From: Candidatus Aminicenantota bacterium
GTDB taxonomy: Bacteria > Acidobacteriota > Aminicenantia > Aminicenantales > UBA4085
Reading direction: 5' to 3'
NCBI GenBank assembly: GCA_003154255.1
Contig: PMCY01000129.1
Location: forward strand, 1,487 to 8,991
DNA: 7,505 nucleotides
Position 1 is the stretch's first letter; each line of letters begins with the position of its first letter. A program made the translations under genes and the position numbers. The notes beneath the pieces were generated by a model, which had not been told where the DNA came from, did no database searches, and saw nothing but the letters and a program-made list of their open reading frames with translations. Below are positions 1 through 7,479 of the stretch, in pieces.

Positions 1-2763
1 GTCCCTTTGGGCTTGACGGTCGAATACCGGATTGATCCCCTGGGCATCGGCGCTTCCCATCCGCGGCTGGGCTGGATGCTGGAGTCCTCGGGCCGGGGGG
101 AGTTTCAAAGCGCCTATCAGGTCCTCGTCGCCGATTCGCCGGAAAAGCTGTTCGCGGACCTGGGAAATCTATGGGATAGCGGTCCCGTCAAATCCAGGGA
201 ATCCCTATCCGTCGCCTACGCCGGCCGGCCCTTGCGGAGCGGGCAGCGGTGCTTTTGGAAGGTCCGGGTGTGGAACGGCGGGAATAAGCCTTCGGCCTGG
301 AGCCTTCCGGCGGCCTGGGAGACGGCCCTTCTCGATCCAAAGGACTGGGCGGGCCGCTGGATTGAAGACGGGAAGCCGACGCCGCGAAAAGACGAGGAAT
401 TCTACGCCGACGACCCGGCGCCCTTGTTCCGGAAAGCCTTTTCTCTGCCCCGGGGCGTGAGAAGGGCCCGGCTCTACGTCACCGGGCTCGGCTATTATGA
501 AGCCTTTCTCAATGGACGGCGCGTCGGTGATCAGGTCCTCGATCCGGGCTGGACGAACTACCGGAAGCGCGTCTATTACAGCACATATGATGTGACCGGG
601 CTTCTCCGCATGGGCGCCAATATGATCGGGGTCCAGGTCGGCAACGGCTGGTTCAATCCACTGCCGCTCCGCATGTGGGGGGAGCGAAACCTCCGCGAGG
701 CCCTTCCCGTCGGTCGTCCCCGCCTGATCGCCCAACTGGACGTCGAGTGTGAAGACGGAGCCCGCCTTTCGATCGCCACGGATGGCTCCTGGCAGGTTCG
801 CGGCGGCCCTCTCCTCCGCAACAATGTTTATCTCGGAGAGGTTTATGACGCGCGCCGGGAAATCCCGGGATGGAATGAACCTGAAACAGACCCGTTCGGC
901 TGGACAAACGCCGTCCTCTGCACCGATTCTTTGGGCCGCCTGGAGGCCCAGCCCCAGCCGCCCATCCGGGTAACGGCCGCGTTCAAGCCGGTCAAGATCA
1001 GCGAGCCCAAGCCGGGAATCTTCATCTACGACCTCGGTTTCAATTTTGCGGGATGGGCCCGCCTGCGCCTTCACGAGACCGCCGGAACGCCCGTGAGGCT
1101 CCGCTTCGGCGAGCTGCTGAACGGGGACGGCGGCCTCAACACCCTGACCGGCGTATGCGGCCAGATCAAAGGATTGAACAAAGACGGCGTTTCCGTCGGG
1201 GGCCCCGGCGCGCCCGCGGTCGCCGAAGCCGGCGACCTTTATATCGCCAAGGGTGGCGGTGAAGAAACCTACACGCCGCGTTTCACCTTCCACGGTTTTC
1301 GCTACGTGGAGGTCAGCGGCCTGTCCCGGAAACCGGCGCTCGACGATCTCCGCGGCCTGCGCTTGAATGCGGATGTCCCCGAGACCGGCGCGTTCGCCTG
1401 TTCGAATGACCGGCTGAACCGCATCCAGGACATGACCCGCCGGACTTTTCTCAGCAACATCTTCAGCGTCCAGTCGGACTGCCCGCACCGCGAGAAATTC
1501 GGCTACGGGGGGGACCTGGTGGCTACGAACGAGGCCTTCCTGTTGAACTTCGGCATGGACGCTTTTTATGCCAAGGCGGCCCGCGATTGGGGGGACGCCG
1601 CTCTTCCGGACGGCATGCTGACGGACACCGCGCCGTATGTCGGGATTCAATACTGCGGCCTGGCTTGGGCCATGGCCCATCCGCTTCTCCAAGCCCAGCT
1701 CCTGCGCTATTACGGTGACCGGCGCGCCGCCGAGGAACAGTACGAGACTGCCCGGCGCTGGTTCGAAATCGTGCTTCGGGAGAACCCCGACTTCATTGTC
1801 CGCGAAGGACTCTCCGACCATGAAAGCCTAGCTCCCACTGAAGCGCCGCAGCTTTTGACCCCGTTTCTTCATCAAAACGCCGGAATAATGTCTCTCCTGG
1901 CCAAATCAGTGGGTCGAACGAAGGAGGCCGCCCGCTACGCGGGAATCGCCGAGGCCGTCCGGAAGGCCTATCGGGAACGCCTCCTCACGCCCGGGCCGGG
2001 TCCCTTTGAGGCCTTGACCCAAGCCGGGCTGGCTGCCGCCCTCGAGCTCGGGCTTGTTCCGGCCGACGAGCGGGCCGCGGCCGAGGAGGCGCTCGTCCGC
2101 AAAGTGATGGGGGCCGCGGGGCCGCGGTTGACGACGGGAATTTTCGGGACGCGGTTCCTTTTGAACGCCCTGTCGCGGGCGGGGCGGGCCGATCTGGCCC
2201 TGGCCCTGGTCGATGGGCGGGAATTCCCCGGCTGGGGATACATGCTGGAATGCGGAGCGACGACCCTCTGGGAGCATTGGGAATTCAGCGACAACACCTA
2301 CTCGCACAATCATCCCATGTTCGGATCGGTGAGCGAATGGCTCTTTTCCTGGCTGGCCGGCATCCAGGTCGATCCCGCAGCCGTGGGGTTCGACCGGATC
2401 CTCCTGCGGCCGCAGCCGGTCGGGGACCTGACCTGGGTCAAGGGGAGGGTCCTGACGGCGCGCGGCGAAGTTCGCAGCGAATGGCGGTCGGACGGCGGCC
2501 GGTTCCTGCTTGACGCGGGCATCCCCCCCAATACCAAGGCGGAGGTTTTTATCCCGAGAGCCAATCCGGCGGCCGTTCGGGAAAGCGGTCGTCCCGCGGC
2601 CAAGTCCGAAGGCGTTCGATTTCTCCGCGTCGAAGCCGGGGCGGCGGTTTTTGAAATCGGCTCGGGGCGCTATTCCTTCGAGGCGCCGTTCGAAGGGAAG
2701 AAAAGCGCGGGCGGCCCGCGGCCGTCGTCTGCCCCGCGGGGCACCGAAGAGAGGCAGCCATGA
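1..2763 (+). CDS. GH78 family alpha-L-rhamnosidase, 5'-truncated by the window edge
   Basis: Predicted inverting glycoside hydrolase that releases terminal alpha-L-rhamnose from glycans, probably outside the cytoplasm. The frame is open to base 1, and the visible protein begins inside the usual N-terminal motif (LTVEYRIDPLGI, then PRLGW). The true start and any signal peptide are therefore upstream, and the TTG at 7 is not a credible start. Residues below count from codon 7. An Fn3-like region covers about 1-110. A rhamnosidase N domain covers about 150-310 (LYVTGLGYYEAFLNG, then NGWFN). A beta-sandwich domain covers about 325-445 (IYDLGFNFAGWARL, then FTFHGFRYVEV). The (alpha/alpha)6 catalytic domain covers about 460-785, followed by a C-terminal beta domain. 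The acidic triad D491/E496/D503 lies in DCPHREKFGYGGD with the spacing recalled for Bacillus BsRhaB D567/E572/D579. E756 in GATTLWEHW matches the second catalytic Glu. The last ~22 residues are a low-complexity charged tail overlapping the next gene. The family call is very secure; the exact substrate is inferred. Confidence 0.95.
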   Translation, partial: VPLGLTVEYRIDPLGIGASHPRLGWMLESSGRGEFQSAYQVLVADSPEKLFADLGNLWDSGPVKSRESLSVAYAGRPLRSGQRCFWKVRVWNGGNKPSAWSLPAAWETALLDPKDWAGRWIEDGKPTPRKDEEFYADDPAPLFRKAFSLPRGVRRARLYVTGLGYYEAFLNGRRVGDQVLDPGWTNYRKRVYYSTYDVTGLLRMGANMIGVQVGNGWFNPLPLRMWGERNLREALPVGRPRLIAQLDVECEDGARLSIATDGSWQVRGGPLLRNNVYLGEVYDARREIPGWNEPETDPFGWTNAVLCTDSLGRLEAQPQPPIRVTAAFKPVKISEPKPGIFIYDLGFNFAGWARLRLHETAGTPVRLRFGELLNGDGGLNTLTGVCGQIKGLNKDGVSVGGPGAPAVAEAGDLYIAKGGGEETYTPRFTFHGFRYVEVSGLSRKPALDDLRGLRLNADVPETGAFACSNDRLNRIQDMTRRTFLSNIFSVQSDCPHREKFGYGGDLVATNEAFLLNFGMDAFYAKAARDWGDAALPDGMLTDTAPYVGIQYCGLAWAMAHPLLQAQLLRYYGDRRAAEEQYETARRWFEIVLRENPDFIVREGLSDHESLAPTEAPQLLTPFLHQNAGIMSLLAKSVGRTKEAARYAGIAEAVRKAYRERLLTPGPGPFEALTQAGLAAALELGLVPADERAAAEEALVRKVMGAAGPRLTTGIFGTRFLLNALSRAGRADLALALVDGREFPGWGYMLECGATTLWEHWEFSDNTYSHNHPMFGSVSEWLFSWLAGIQVDPAAVGFDRILLRPQPVGDLTWVKGRVLTARGEVRSEWRSDGGRFLLDAGIPPNTKAEVFIPRANPAAVRESGRPAAKSEGVRFLRVEAGAAVFEIGSGRYSFEAPFEGKKSAGGPRPSSAPRGTEERQP
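2750..2763 (+). promoter_or_regulatory. Ribosome binding site and ATGA overlap joining rhamnosidase to sulfatase
   Basis: AGAGG at 2750-2754 lies five bases before the sulfatase ATG at 2760. That ATG shares bases with the rhamnosidase TGA at 2761-2763. The site therefore sits inside the end of the upstream gene, which suggests translational coupling. The spacing is slightly short, so reinitiation by the terminating ribosome may contribute. Confidence 0.6.
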
Positions 2764-4322
2764 AAAAAATCGGGCGGAGAGAGTTCCTGGGAACCATGGC
2801 CTTGGGCGCCGCGGCCGCGGCCGCCCGGCCCGCGGCGGCGTTCCGGGCCGGCGGGCGAAAATCCCCGAACATCGTCCTCATCCTGGCCGATGACCTCGGC
2901 TATGGAGACCCGGGATGCGACAATCCGGATTCGAGGATTCCGATGCCGAACGTGAACGGCATTGCAGCGCGCGGCGTCCGTTTCACCGACGCCCATTCGC
3001 CCTCGGCCGTCTGCACTCCGACCCGCTACGGCATTCTGACCGGACGCTATGCTTGGCGAACGTGGCTGAAGCATGGGGTCGTCGGCGGCTATACTCCTCC
3101 TCTCTTAGAGCCGGACCGGACGACGCTGGCCTCCCTGCTCAAGGATCGGGGATATGTCACCGGGTTTTTTGGAAAATGGCACCTGGGCCTGGGCTGGACC
3201 CGGGCCAACGGATGGACGCCCACCTGGAAAGACGGGGAGAGATTCCTGGCCGGTTCCCATCAGGACGCCGATCCCAAGACCGGGCTGAACGCGGATTTCA
3301 GCAAGGCCGTCCGGGGAGGTCCCGCGGACCATGGCTTCGACGAGGCCTTCTTCACCGCCGCCTGCTCCACGATCGACGGGCCCTTCGTCTTCATCGACAA
3401 AGACCGGACCGTCGGGATTCCCGACAGGCCGGTCTCCGATTTTTATAACATGACCAAGGGCGAGGAGGGGAGCCCGCGGCCGGGCTGGATAGCCCCCGGA
3501 TACAAGCTCGAGGAGGTCGACCTTCAGTTCACGAAAAGGGCCGTCGAATTCATGGAACGGAGCCGTAAACAAACGCCCGACAAGCCCTTTTTCATCTCAC
3601 TTTTCCTTTCCGCGCCGCATACGCCCTGGCTGCCCCCCGACTTGGTCAAGGGACGGAGTGCGGACGGCCCGCGCGGGGACCTGGTCATGCTCGCCGACCG
3701 CTGCACCGGAGAGATGGTCCGGGCCCTGGACAGGCTGGGCCTGGCCGAGGACACGCTCCTGATCTTCACCAGCGATAACGGCCCCCATCCCGGGACGAAC
3801 GGCCATCAGTCCGCCGGCTCTTGGCGGGGCCTCAAGTCCCAGATCTGGGAGGGCGGGCATCGGATTCCTTTCGTCGCCCGGTGGCCGAAACGGATCAAAC
3901 CGGGGACGGTCAGCGACGAGCCGATCTGCCTGGTCGACCTGCTGGCGACGTTTGCCTCATTGACGGGCGCGGGCCTGCCCGAAGAAGCCGGCCCCGACAG
4001 CTATGACATTTCACCCGCCCTTTTCGGCAAAAAAGGTCCGGATCCGATTCGGGAAGCCCTCGTCTCCCATTCTGAGAACGGGACATTCGCCATCCGCCAG
4101 GGCCCCTGGAAGCTCATTATCGACAATAAGACCTCGGGCGGCTGGATGGCTCCCGCGGGCAGTCCGCCCCTGCCCGGAACGCCCGGCCAATTGTACAACC
4201 TGGCCGCGGACCCCGGCGAAAGCAACGATCTTTGGGAGAAGCGGCCCGAAATCGTGGCCAGGCTGACGGCGCTTCTGGAAAAATACAAAAGAGACGGCCG
4301 CAGCGCGCCGCGACTAAAATGA
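2760..4322 (+). CDS. Tat-exported Cys-type S1 family sulfatase (arylsulfatase-like)
   Basis: A 520-residue sulfatase predicted to hydrolyse sulfate esters, here probably on a carbohydrate, in the periplasm or outside the cell. The start at 2760 is supported by the ATGA overlap and by an intact twin-arginine signal: GRREFLG at residues 5-11, then an Ala-rich hydrophobic stretch to about residue 27. The metal-binding DD is at 44-45 after NIVLIL. The modification motif C85-T-P-T-R89 (codon 3012-3014) predicts conversion of Cys85 to formylglycine by an unlinked FGE or anSME-type enzyme. Other family marks are GKWHLG 138-143 (K139, H141), APHTPW 285-290 (H287), TSDNG 337-341 (D339, N340), K359, and WEGGHRIPF 363-371. 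Near the C-terminus, QGPWKLI and LYNLAADPGE are the usual small-subdomain motifs. No catalytic residue looks missing and the length is normal. The S1 subfamily and substrate cannot be assigned by eye; context with the GH78 gene suggests sulfated rhamnose- or uronate-containing glycans. Confidence 0.95.
   Translation: MKKIGRREFLGTMALGAAAAAARPAAAFRAGGRKSPNIVLILADDLGYGDPGCDNPDSRIPMPNVNGIAARGVRFTDAHSPSAVCTPTRYGILTGRYAWRTWLKHGVVGGYTPPLLEPDRTTLASLLKDRGYVTGFFGKWHLGLGWTRANGWTPTWKDGERFLAGSHQDADPKTGLNADFSKAVRGGPADHGFDEAFFTAACSTIDGPFVFIDKDRTVGIPDRPVSDFYNMTKGEEGSPRPGWIAPGYKLEEVDLQFTKRAVEFMERSRKQTPDKPFFISLFLSAPHTPWLPPDLVKGRSADGPRGDLVMLADRCTGEMVRALDRLGLAEDTLLIFTSDNGPHPGTNGHQSAGSWRGLKSQIWEGGHRIPFVARWPKRIKPGTVSDEPICLVDLLATFASLTGAGLPEEAGPDSYDISPALFGKKGPDPIREALVSHSENGTFAIRQGPWKLIIDNKTSGGWMAPAGSPPLPGTPGQLYNLAADPGESNDLWEKRPEIVARLTALLEKYKRDGRSAPRLK
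2808..2821. repeat. 14-bp perfect GC palindrome in the Tat signal region
   Basis: GCCGCGGCCGCGGC reads the same on both strands. It lies in the codons for the alanine run of the sulfatase signal peptide. It is most simply a by-product of repeated GCC/GCG alanine codons. It could form a compact hairpin near the 5' end of the sulfatase coding sequence, but no function is shown. Confidence 0.7.
4319..4322 (+). promoter_or_regulatory. ATGA stop/start overlap joining sulfatase to CBM9-like gene
   Basis: The sulfatase stop TGA (4320-4322) overlaps the ATG of the next gene (4319-4321), and a second in-frame ATG follows at 4322. No Shine-Dalgarno-like sequence is visible in the preceding ~20 bases. 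Expression of the downstream gene therefore probably depends on ribosomes finishing the sulfatase. Confidence 0.65.
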
Positions 4323-5056
4323 TGACGGCGGCCTGGATTTTCGGGGCCTTCCTCTGCGGCGCCGGCATCCGGCCGGGAGCGGAGGCTCCGCTGCCCGTCT
4401 ACGTCTGCCCGCGCATCGCCCGGGAGATCGTCCTGGCCGGGCGGCTCTCCGATCCGCTGTGGAAGACGGCGCCGGTCGTACGGCTGGTAGCCGCGGATTT
4501 CGGAGGTCCGGCGGATCAATCGACCGATGTGCGCCTTCTCGCCAGCGCGACGACTTTATATGTCGGATTCGTTTGCCGGGACGATTTCGTCTGGGGGACG
4601 AAAACGGAACCCGACAGCGACATCTATCGGGAGGAATGCGTCGAGGTCTTTCTCAATCCCTCTGGCGCGTCCCACCAATATTATGAAATCGACGTCAGCC
4701 CGAAAAACACGGTCTTTGACGCCTGCATCCTCAATCCCCGGACGCCCTCCGATCCCGGGCTCAAGTTTGTCGGGCTGAAGGACTATCATCCCGAGGGTTT
4801 GGAAACGCGCGTCCATATTGACGGGGAGCCGGATCGAAAGGGCGGTGCCCGCTCCTGGACGGTCGAATACGCCATCCCGTTCTCGGGGCTGATCGGCGCT
4901 CCACACATTCCACCCCGGCCGGGCGATGCCTGGCGGATGAACCTCTATCGGATCGATGCGACGGAGCCGGGACGGCAGAAATTTTATGCCTGGAATCCCG
5001 TTCGAAAAATCGATTTCCATCGCCCCTGGCTGTTCGGCATCCTCTTGTTCCGGTGA
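4319..5056 (+). CDS. Small CBM9-like carbohydrate-binding protein, probably exported
   Basis: A 245-residue protein resembling the stand-alone carbohydrate-binding family 9-like (DOMON-type beta-sandwich) proteins often found in saccharolytic loci. Family marks, numbered from this ATG, are DPLWKTAP 45-52, DVRLLASATTLYVGFVCRDD 70-89, EECVEVFLNPSG 105-116, YYEIDVSPKNTVFDA 121-135, WTVEYAIPFSGL 180-191, GDAWRMNLYRID 202-213, and a closing FHRPWLFGILLF 233-244. No catalytic domain is attached, so its likely role is glycan or sugar binding outside the cytoplasm. The ATG start is chosen from the ATGA overlap. The resulting leader (AAWIFGAFLCGAG, possible cleavage after GAEA near residue 23) is short and lacks a basic n-region. 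Cys13 is not in a good lipobox. An in-frame TTG at 4232 would add 29 residues including KRRPQR and give a more conventional charged n-region, but it would overlap the sulfatase by 91 bases. The family is fairly sure; the ligand is unknown. Confidence 0.85.
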   Translation: MMTAAWIFGAFLCGAGIRPGAEAPLPVYVCPRIAREIVLAGRLSDPLWKTAPVVRLVAADFGGPADQSTDVRLLASATTLYVGFVCRDDFVWGTKTEPDSDIYREECVEVFLNPSGASHQYYEIDVSPKNTVFDACILNPRTPSDPGLKFVGLKDYHPEGLETRVHIDGEPDRKGGARSWTVEYAIPFSGLIGAPHIPPRPGDAWRMNLYRIDATEPGRQKFYAWNPVRKIDFHRPWLFGILLFR

Positions 5057-5134
5057 CGGAAACGGACGAAGCCCTTCAAAAGACCCGATGCCCCGCGCCG
5101 GCCCGGCAGGCGAAAAACGAGGGGTCGCCGCCGA
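5057..5134. other. Convergent intergenic gap without a clear terminator
   Basis: The 78-bp space between the stop codons of the CBM9-like gene and the beta-helix gene holds only weak potential stems, for example CGCC pairing with GGCG around 5096-5112. No T-run follows on either strand. Termination may be Rho-dependent or lie inside the opposing genes. Confidence 0.5.
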
Positions 5135-7387
5135 TCAGCGAAGAGCCTGCGGGAATTCCGCGGTGATCCCCCAGCGCCCCATCTCGAAGTTCTGGAAGCC
5201 CAGGCGCAAGGCCGGGGATTCGGGCCTGACCCGGAAATCGTTCCCGGCCGGATCGACGAACAGCGGATCGGCGAAGACGGAGTTGCGGTCGAAACCGAGC
5301 TTGCGCCATTCTTCGAGATCAACCCGGCGGGAGCCGCGCTCCGGTCCGTTCTCACCGCGGATCTGGCTGATCCGGGCCGTAAAGCGCCCGGAGGCGCTGA
5401 AAAGGCAGTTGTGATCGATCTCCTCGAGCCAGAGGCCCCGCGCCGGCGGGGCAATGATCGAATAGACGTCATCGCGGGCCATGACCGTGATGTTCCGGAA
5501 ATAGCGGTCGTGGTTGTCCTCGTTGCCGACATGGAAGCAGGGCGCGACGTTGCTGCCGACCCAGATGTTGTTGAAGACGGTCCGGTAGGCTCCCTCGCGC
5601 AGCTTGATGCTGATGCCCTTGGAAATATTGTTGTAGATTTCGTAATGGGAGGCGCCGTCGTCCAGGTCCAACCCCCAACCGGAATGGTCCTCGAAGAGAT
5701 TGTTCCGGACGATGACCGGCTCCATGGCGTCGATCTTGACGGCCCCGGCCTCGAGGCTGCGGCTCTTGCTGTAATCGGAGTGCGATTGGGTCAGGCTCCA
5801 GAAGCGTTCGCGCCCCCAGGCGTTGAATGGCCCGTGGTCGCCCGTTTCGCGGACGCAGTCGTGGATGTGATTGAACTCGATGACGTGGCCGCCCCACGTG
5901 CCGTCGCCGATGCAGATGCCCGCCCGGGGCATGTTGTAGATGGTGTTGTGGGCGGCGGTGATGCGCTTGGCCCGGCTGATATAGACGCCGGCGATTTGTT
6001 TGCCGAAGACGCCGCAATCGTGGATCAGGTTGTTGGAGACCAGGCATTCGTAGGGGAAGGCCCGGCGGGTCCCGTTCGTCGCCCCCAGGGTCCCGACCAG
6101 GCAGACGGCGCTGTCGCCGGTTTCCGTGAATTTGCAGCCGGTCACGGCGGCGCCGCGGTTGAAATTGTTGATGAAGACGGCGTTGCCGCCGACGGCGTCG
6201 AACCAGCAATTTCTGACGGCGCAGTCCCGCGTCCCCTCCAGGAAGACGGTCCCGCCGCGGTGGATGGCCCAGTCGCTCAGGGACGGGACGTCATACGGCT
6301 CCAGGAAGGTCGAGGCGGTCTGGGTCAGGCGGAAGCCTTCCAGGGCGATATGGCGGACGGGCGCGTCCTGCGTCCCGACGAAACGGACAAGCTGCTGGAG
6401 AAGCGGGGCTTCGACGCGCGCGGCGGCTATATCGACGCCCTGCTCCGGCATGTAGTAGAGAATTCCGGCCTTGACGTCCAAATACCATTCCCCCGGGGCG
6501 TCCAGTTCCTCGAAGACGTTTTCGACGAAAAAGCGCGAGGCCTTTTCGATCTTGGCCGGGTCCTCGAACCATTTGGCCCCCATCTGGAACCCGCCCTCGC
6601 CGAACCAGATAGCCCGGCTTCCATAATCGATCGCCTTCAGCCGCCATTGCATGTTGCCCCACTCCCAGCCCTGGTAGATGTGGATGACCGCCTCTTCCGG
6701 CCGGGCCCAGCGCTTGGACGTGAAGGATACGGGGTCGAAGAGGATGCCCTGCGGGGCGCCGCCGGAGAAGGTCATATCGTCGTTTTCTCCCCGTTTGGGA
6801 TCGGGCTGTCCCTCCGGGATCGGGCCTTCGGGTTGGATATAGCCGCTGCGCCCCGGTTCCGCATCATCCCGGTTGGGGAACCGGGCCAGAGTCTGGCGCT
6901 TGCCGTTGACGAAAAGCTGGGAAAAGCGAAGCCCCTCTTTTTTGACCGCCGGAATGTCGCACATCAGGATCCCGTCGCGGTAGGGTTTCCAGCGGCAGTC
7001 CAAGGTTCGGCTTGCGGTGATGGTCACGCGTTCGCCGGGGAAGGCGGCGAAGATGACGGGAGAGGCATCCGATCCGGAATCCTCGGGCAAAAAAACAAGC
7101 GGCCGGTCGAGGGCGTACGTGCCTTGGCGCACTTCGACGACGGCCGGGCCGAACACCGTCTTTTTCCGGGAACGCAGCGCCTGCTGGGCCCGGGCCAGGG
7201 TGGCGAACGGCGCCGCTTGAGTGCCGGAATTGCGGTCATCGCCGGAGACCGCGACGGTGAACGCTGGGCCGGCCGGAGCGGGGGATTTCGATGGGAGCTG
7301 AGGACCGCCGGCCGCAGAAAACCATCCCAGGGATCCCAAAAGGAAGGCACCGAAGAGCACTCGTCGGTCATTCATTTTTCGCGACAT
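5135..7387 (-). CDS. Secreted right-handed parallel beta-helix protein, putative polysaccharide-active enzyme (GH141/pectate-lyase-like)
   Basis: A 750-residue protein from the ATG at 7387. This start is preferred because GGAAGGAG lies eight bases upstream and an ordinary signal peptide follows (basic MSRKMNDRR, then hydrophobic LFGAFLLGSLGWFSAAGG). An upstream in-frame ATG at 7438 would put 17 hydrophilic residues first. The mature N-terminus has the entry motif of beta-helix carbohydrate enzymes (VSGDDRNSGTQAAPFATL, about residues 47-64; VRQGTYAL 86-93; PEDSGSDASPVIF 101-113). Repeated short N-rich coils typical of parallel beta-helices follow over about 340-650 (CWFDAVGGNAVFINN; NLIHDCGVFGKQIAGVYI; HNTIYNM; NHIHD). 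Strongly conserved-looking blocks are GDHGPFNAWGRERFW 516-530, GLDLDDG 572-578, KLREG 595-599 and DPLFVDP 707-713 near the end. Some such families cleave or bind glycans (GH141 includes fucosidase and xylanase activities), but catalytic residues cannot be assigned from sequence alone. The acidic clusters DHG and DLDDG are the best candidates. The fold call is strong; the activity is open. Confidence 0.87.
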   Translation of the reverse strand: MSRKMNDRRVLFGAFLLGSLGWFSAAGGPQLPSKSPAPAGPAFTVAVSGDDRNSGTQAAPFATLARAQQALRSRKKTVFGPAVVEVRQGTYALDRPLVFLPEDSGSDASPVIFAAFPGERVTITASRTLDCRWKPYRDGILMCDIPAVKKEGLRFSQLFVNGKRQTLARFPNRDDAEPGRSGYIQPEGPIPEGQPDPKRGENDDMTFSGGAPQGILFDPVSFTSKRWARPEEAVIHIYQGWEWGNMQWRLKAIDYGSRAIWFGEGGFQMGAKWFEDPAKIEKASRFFVENVFEELDAPGEWYLDVKAGILYYMPEQGVDIAAARVEAPLLQQLVRFVGTQDAPVRHIALEGFRLTQTASTFLEPYDVPSLSDWAIHRGGTVFLEGTRDCAVRNCWFDAVGGNAVFINNFNRGAAVTGCKFTETGDSAVCLVGTLGATNGTRRAFPYECLVSNNLIHDCGVFGKQIAGVYISRAKRITAAHNTIYNMPRAGICIGDGTWGGHVIEFNHIHDCVRETGDHGPFNAWGRERFWSLTQSHSDYSKSRSLEAGAVKIDAMEPVIVRNNLFEDHSGWGLDLDDGASHYEIYNNISKGISIKLREGAYRTVFNNIWVGSNVAPCFHVGNEDNHDRYFRNITVMARDDVYSIIAPPARGLWLEEIDHNCLFSASGRFTARISQIRGENGPERGSRRVDLEEWRKLGFDRNSVFADPLFVDPAGNDFRVRPESPALRLGFQNFEMGRWGITAEFPQALR

Positions 7388-7395
7388 CCGAAGGT

Positions 7396-7403
7396 CTCCT
7401 TCC
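7396..7403 (-). promoter_or_regulatory. Shine-Dalgarno site of the beta-helix gene
   Basis: On the minus strand this reads GGAAGGAG. Its AGGAG core is eight bases before the ATG at 7387, close to ideal spacing. It decides the start in favour of 7387 over the earlier in-frame ATG at 7438 and the later one at 7375. Confidence 0.75.
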
Positions 7404-7450
7404 GGTCGGATCAGGCCGCTGCCGCTTATTCCAAGCATCAGCCGGAGGAA

Positions 7451-7479
7451 AGTATAACAGACGGGACGAAACGCGGGAA
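7451..7479 (-). promoter_or_regulatory. Possible sigma-70-like extended -10 promoter for the beta-helix gene
   Basis: On the minus strand, TGTTATACT (7459 down to 7451) gives an extended TG-n -10 element with hexamer TATACT. A -35 at the usual 17-bp spacing would be TTCCCG (7479-7474), a poor match, as is common with extended -10 promoters. Transcription would begin near 7444 and leave a leader of roughly 57 bases. Upstream DNA to the window edge is AT-richer than the rest of the window. The remaining non-coding stretch to 7505 shows no gene. Confidence 0.45.

Noticed and set aside
7..9. TTG as a true start codon for the rhamnosidase.
   Set aside because: The frame is open to base 1 and the protein would begin in the middle of the conserved N-terminal motif without a signal peptide. 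The gene is simply cut by the window edge.
205..1821. A 538-codon open frame on the minus strand opposite the rhamnosidase.
   Set aside because: Its product shows no recognisable domain or signal, and it lies wholly inside a clear GH78 gene. Long antisense open frames are expected in GC-rich DNA with strong third-position bias.
5091..5124. CCCC...GGGG and CGCC/GGCG complementary segments as a bidirectional terminator.
   Set aside because: The stem is short and badly bulged, and no T-run follows it on either strand.
5469..6662. Additional long minus-strand frames (5469-6209, 6291-6662) within the beta-helix gene as possible overlapping genes.
   Set aside because: They translate to Arg/Pro/Gln-rich sequence typical of the wrong frame of a GC-rich gene, and the main frame is uninterrupted with clear family motifs.
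7388..7438. Earlier in-frame ATG at 7438 as the start of the beta-helix gene.
   Set aside because: It would add 17 residues before a normal signal peptide and would place the GGAAGGAG ribosome binding site inside the coding region.
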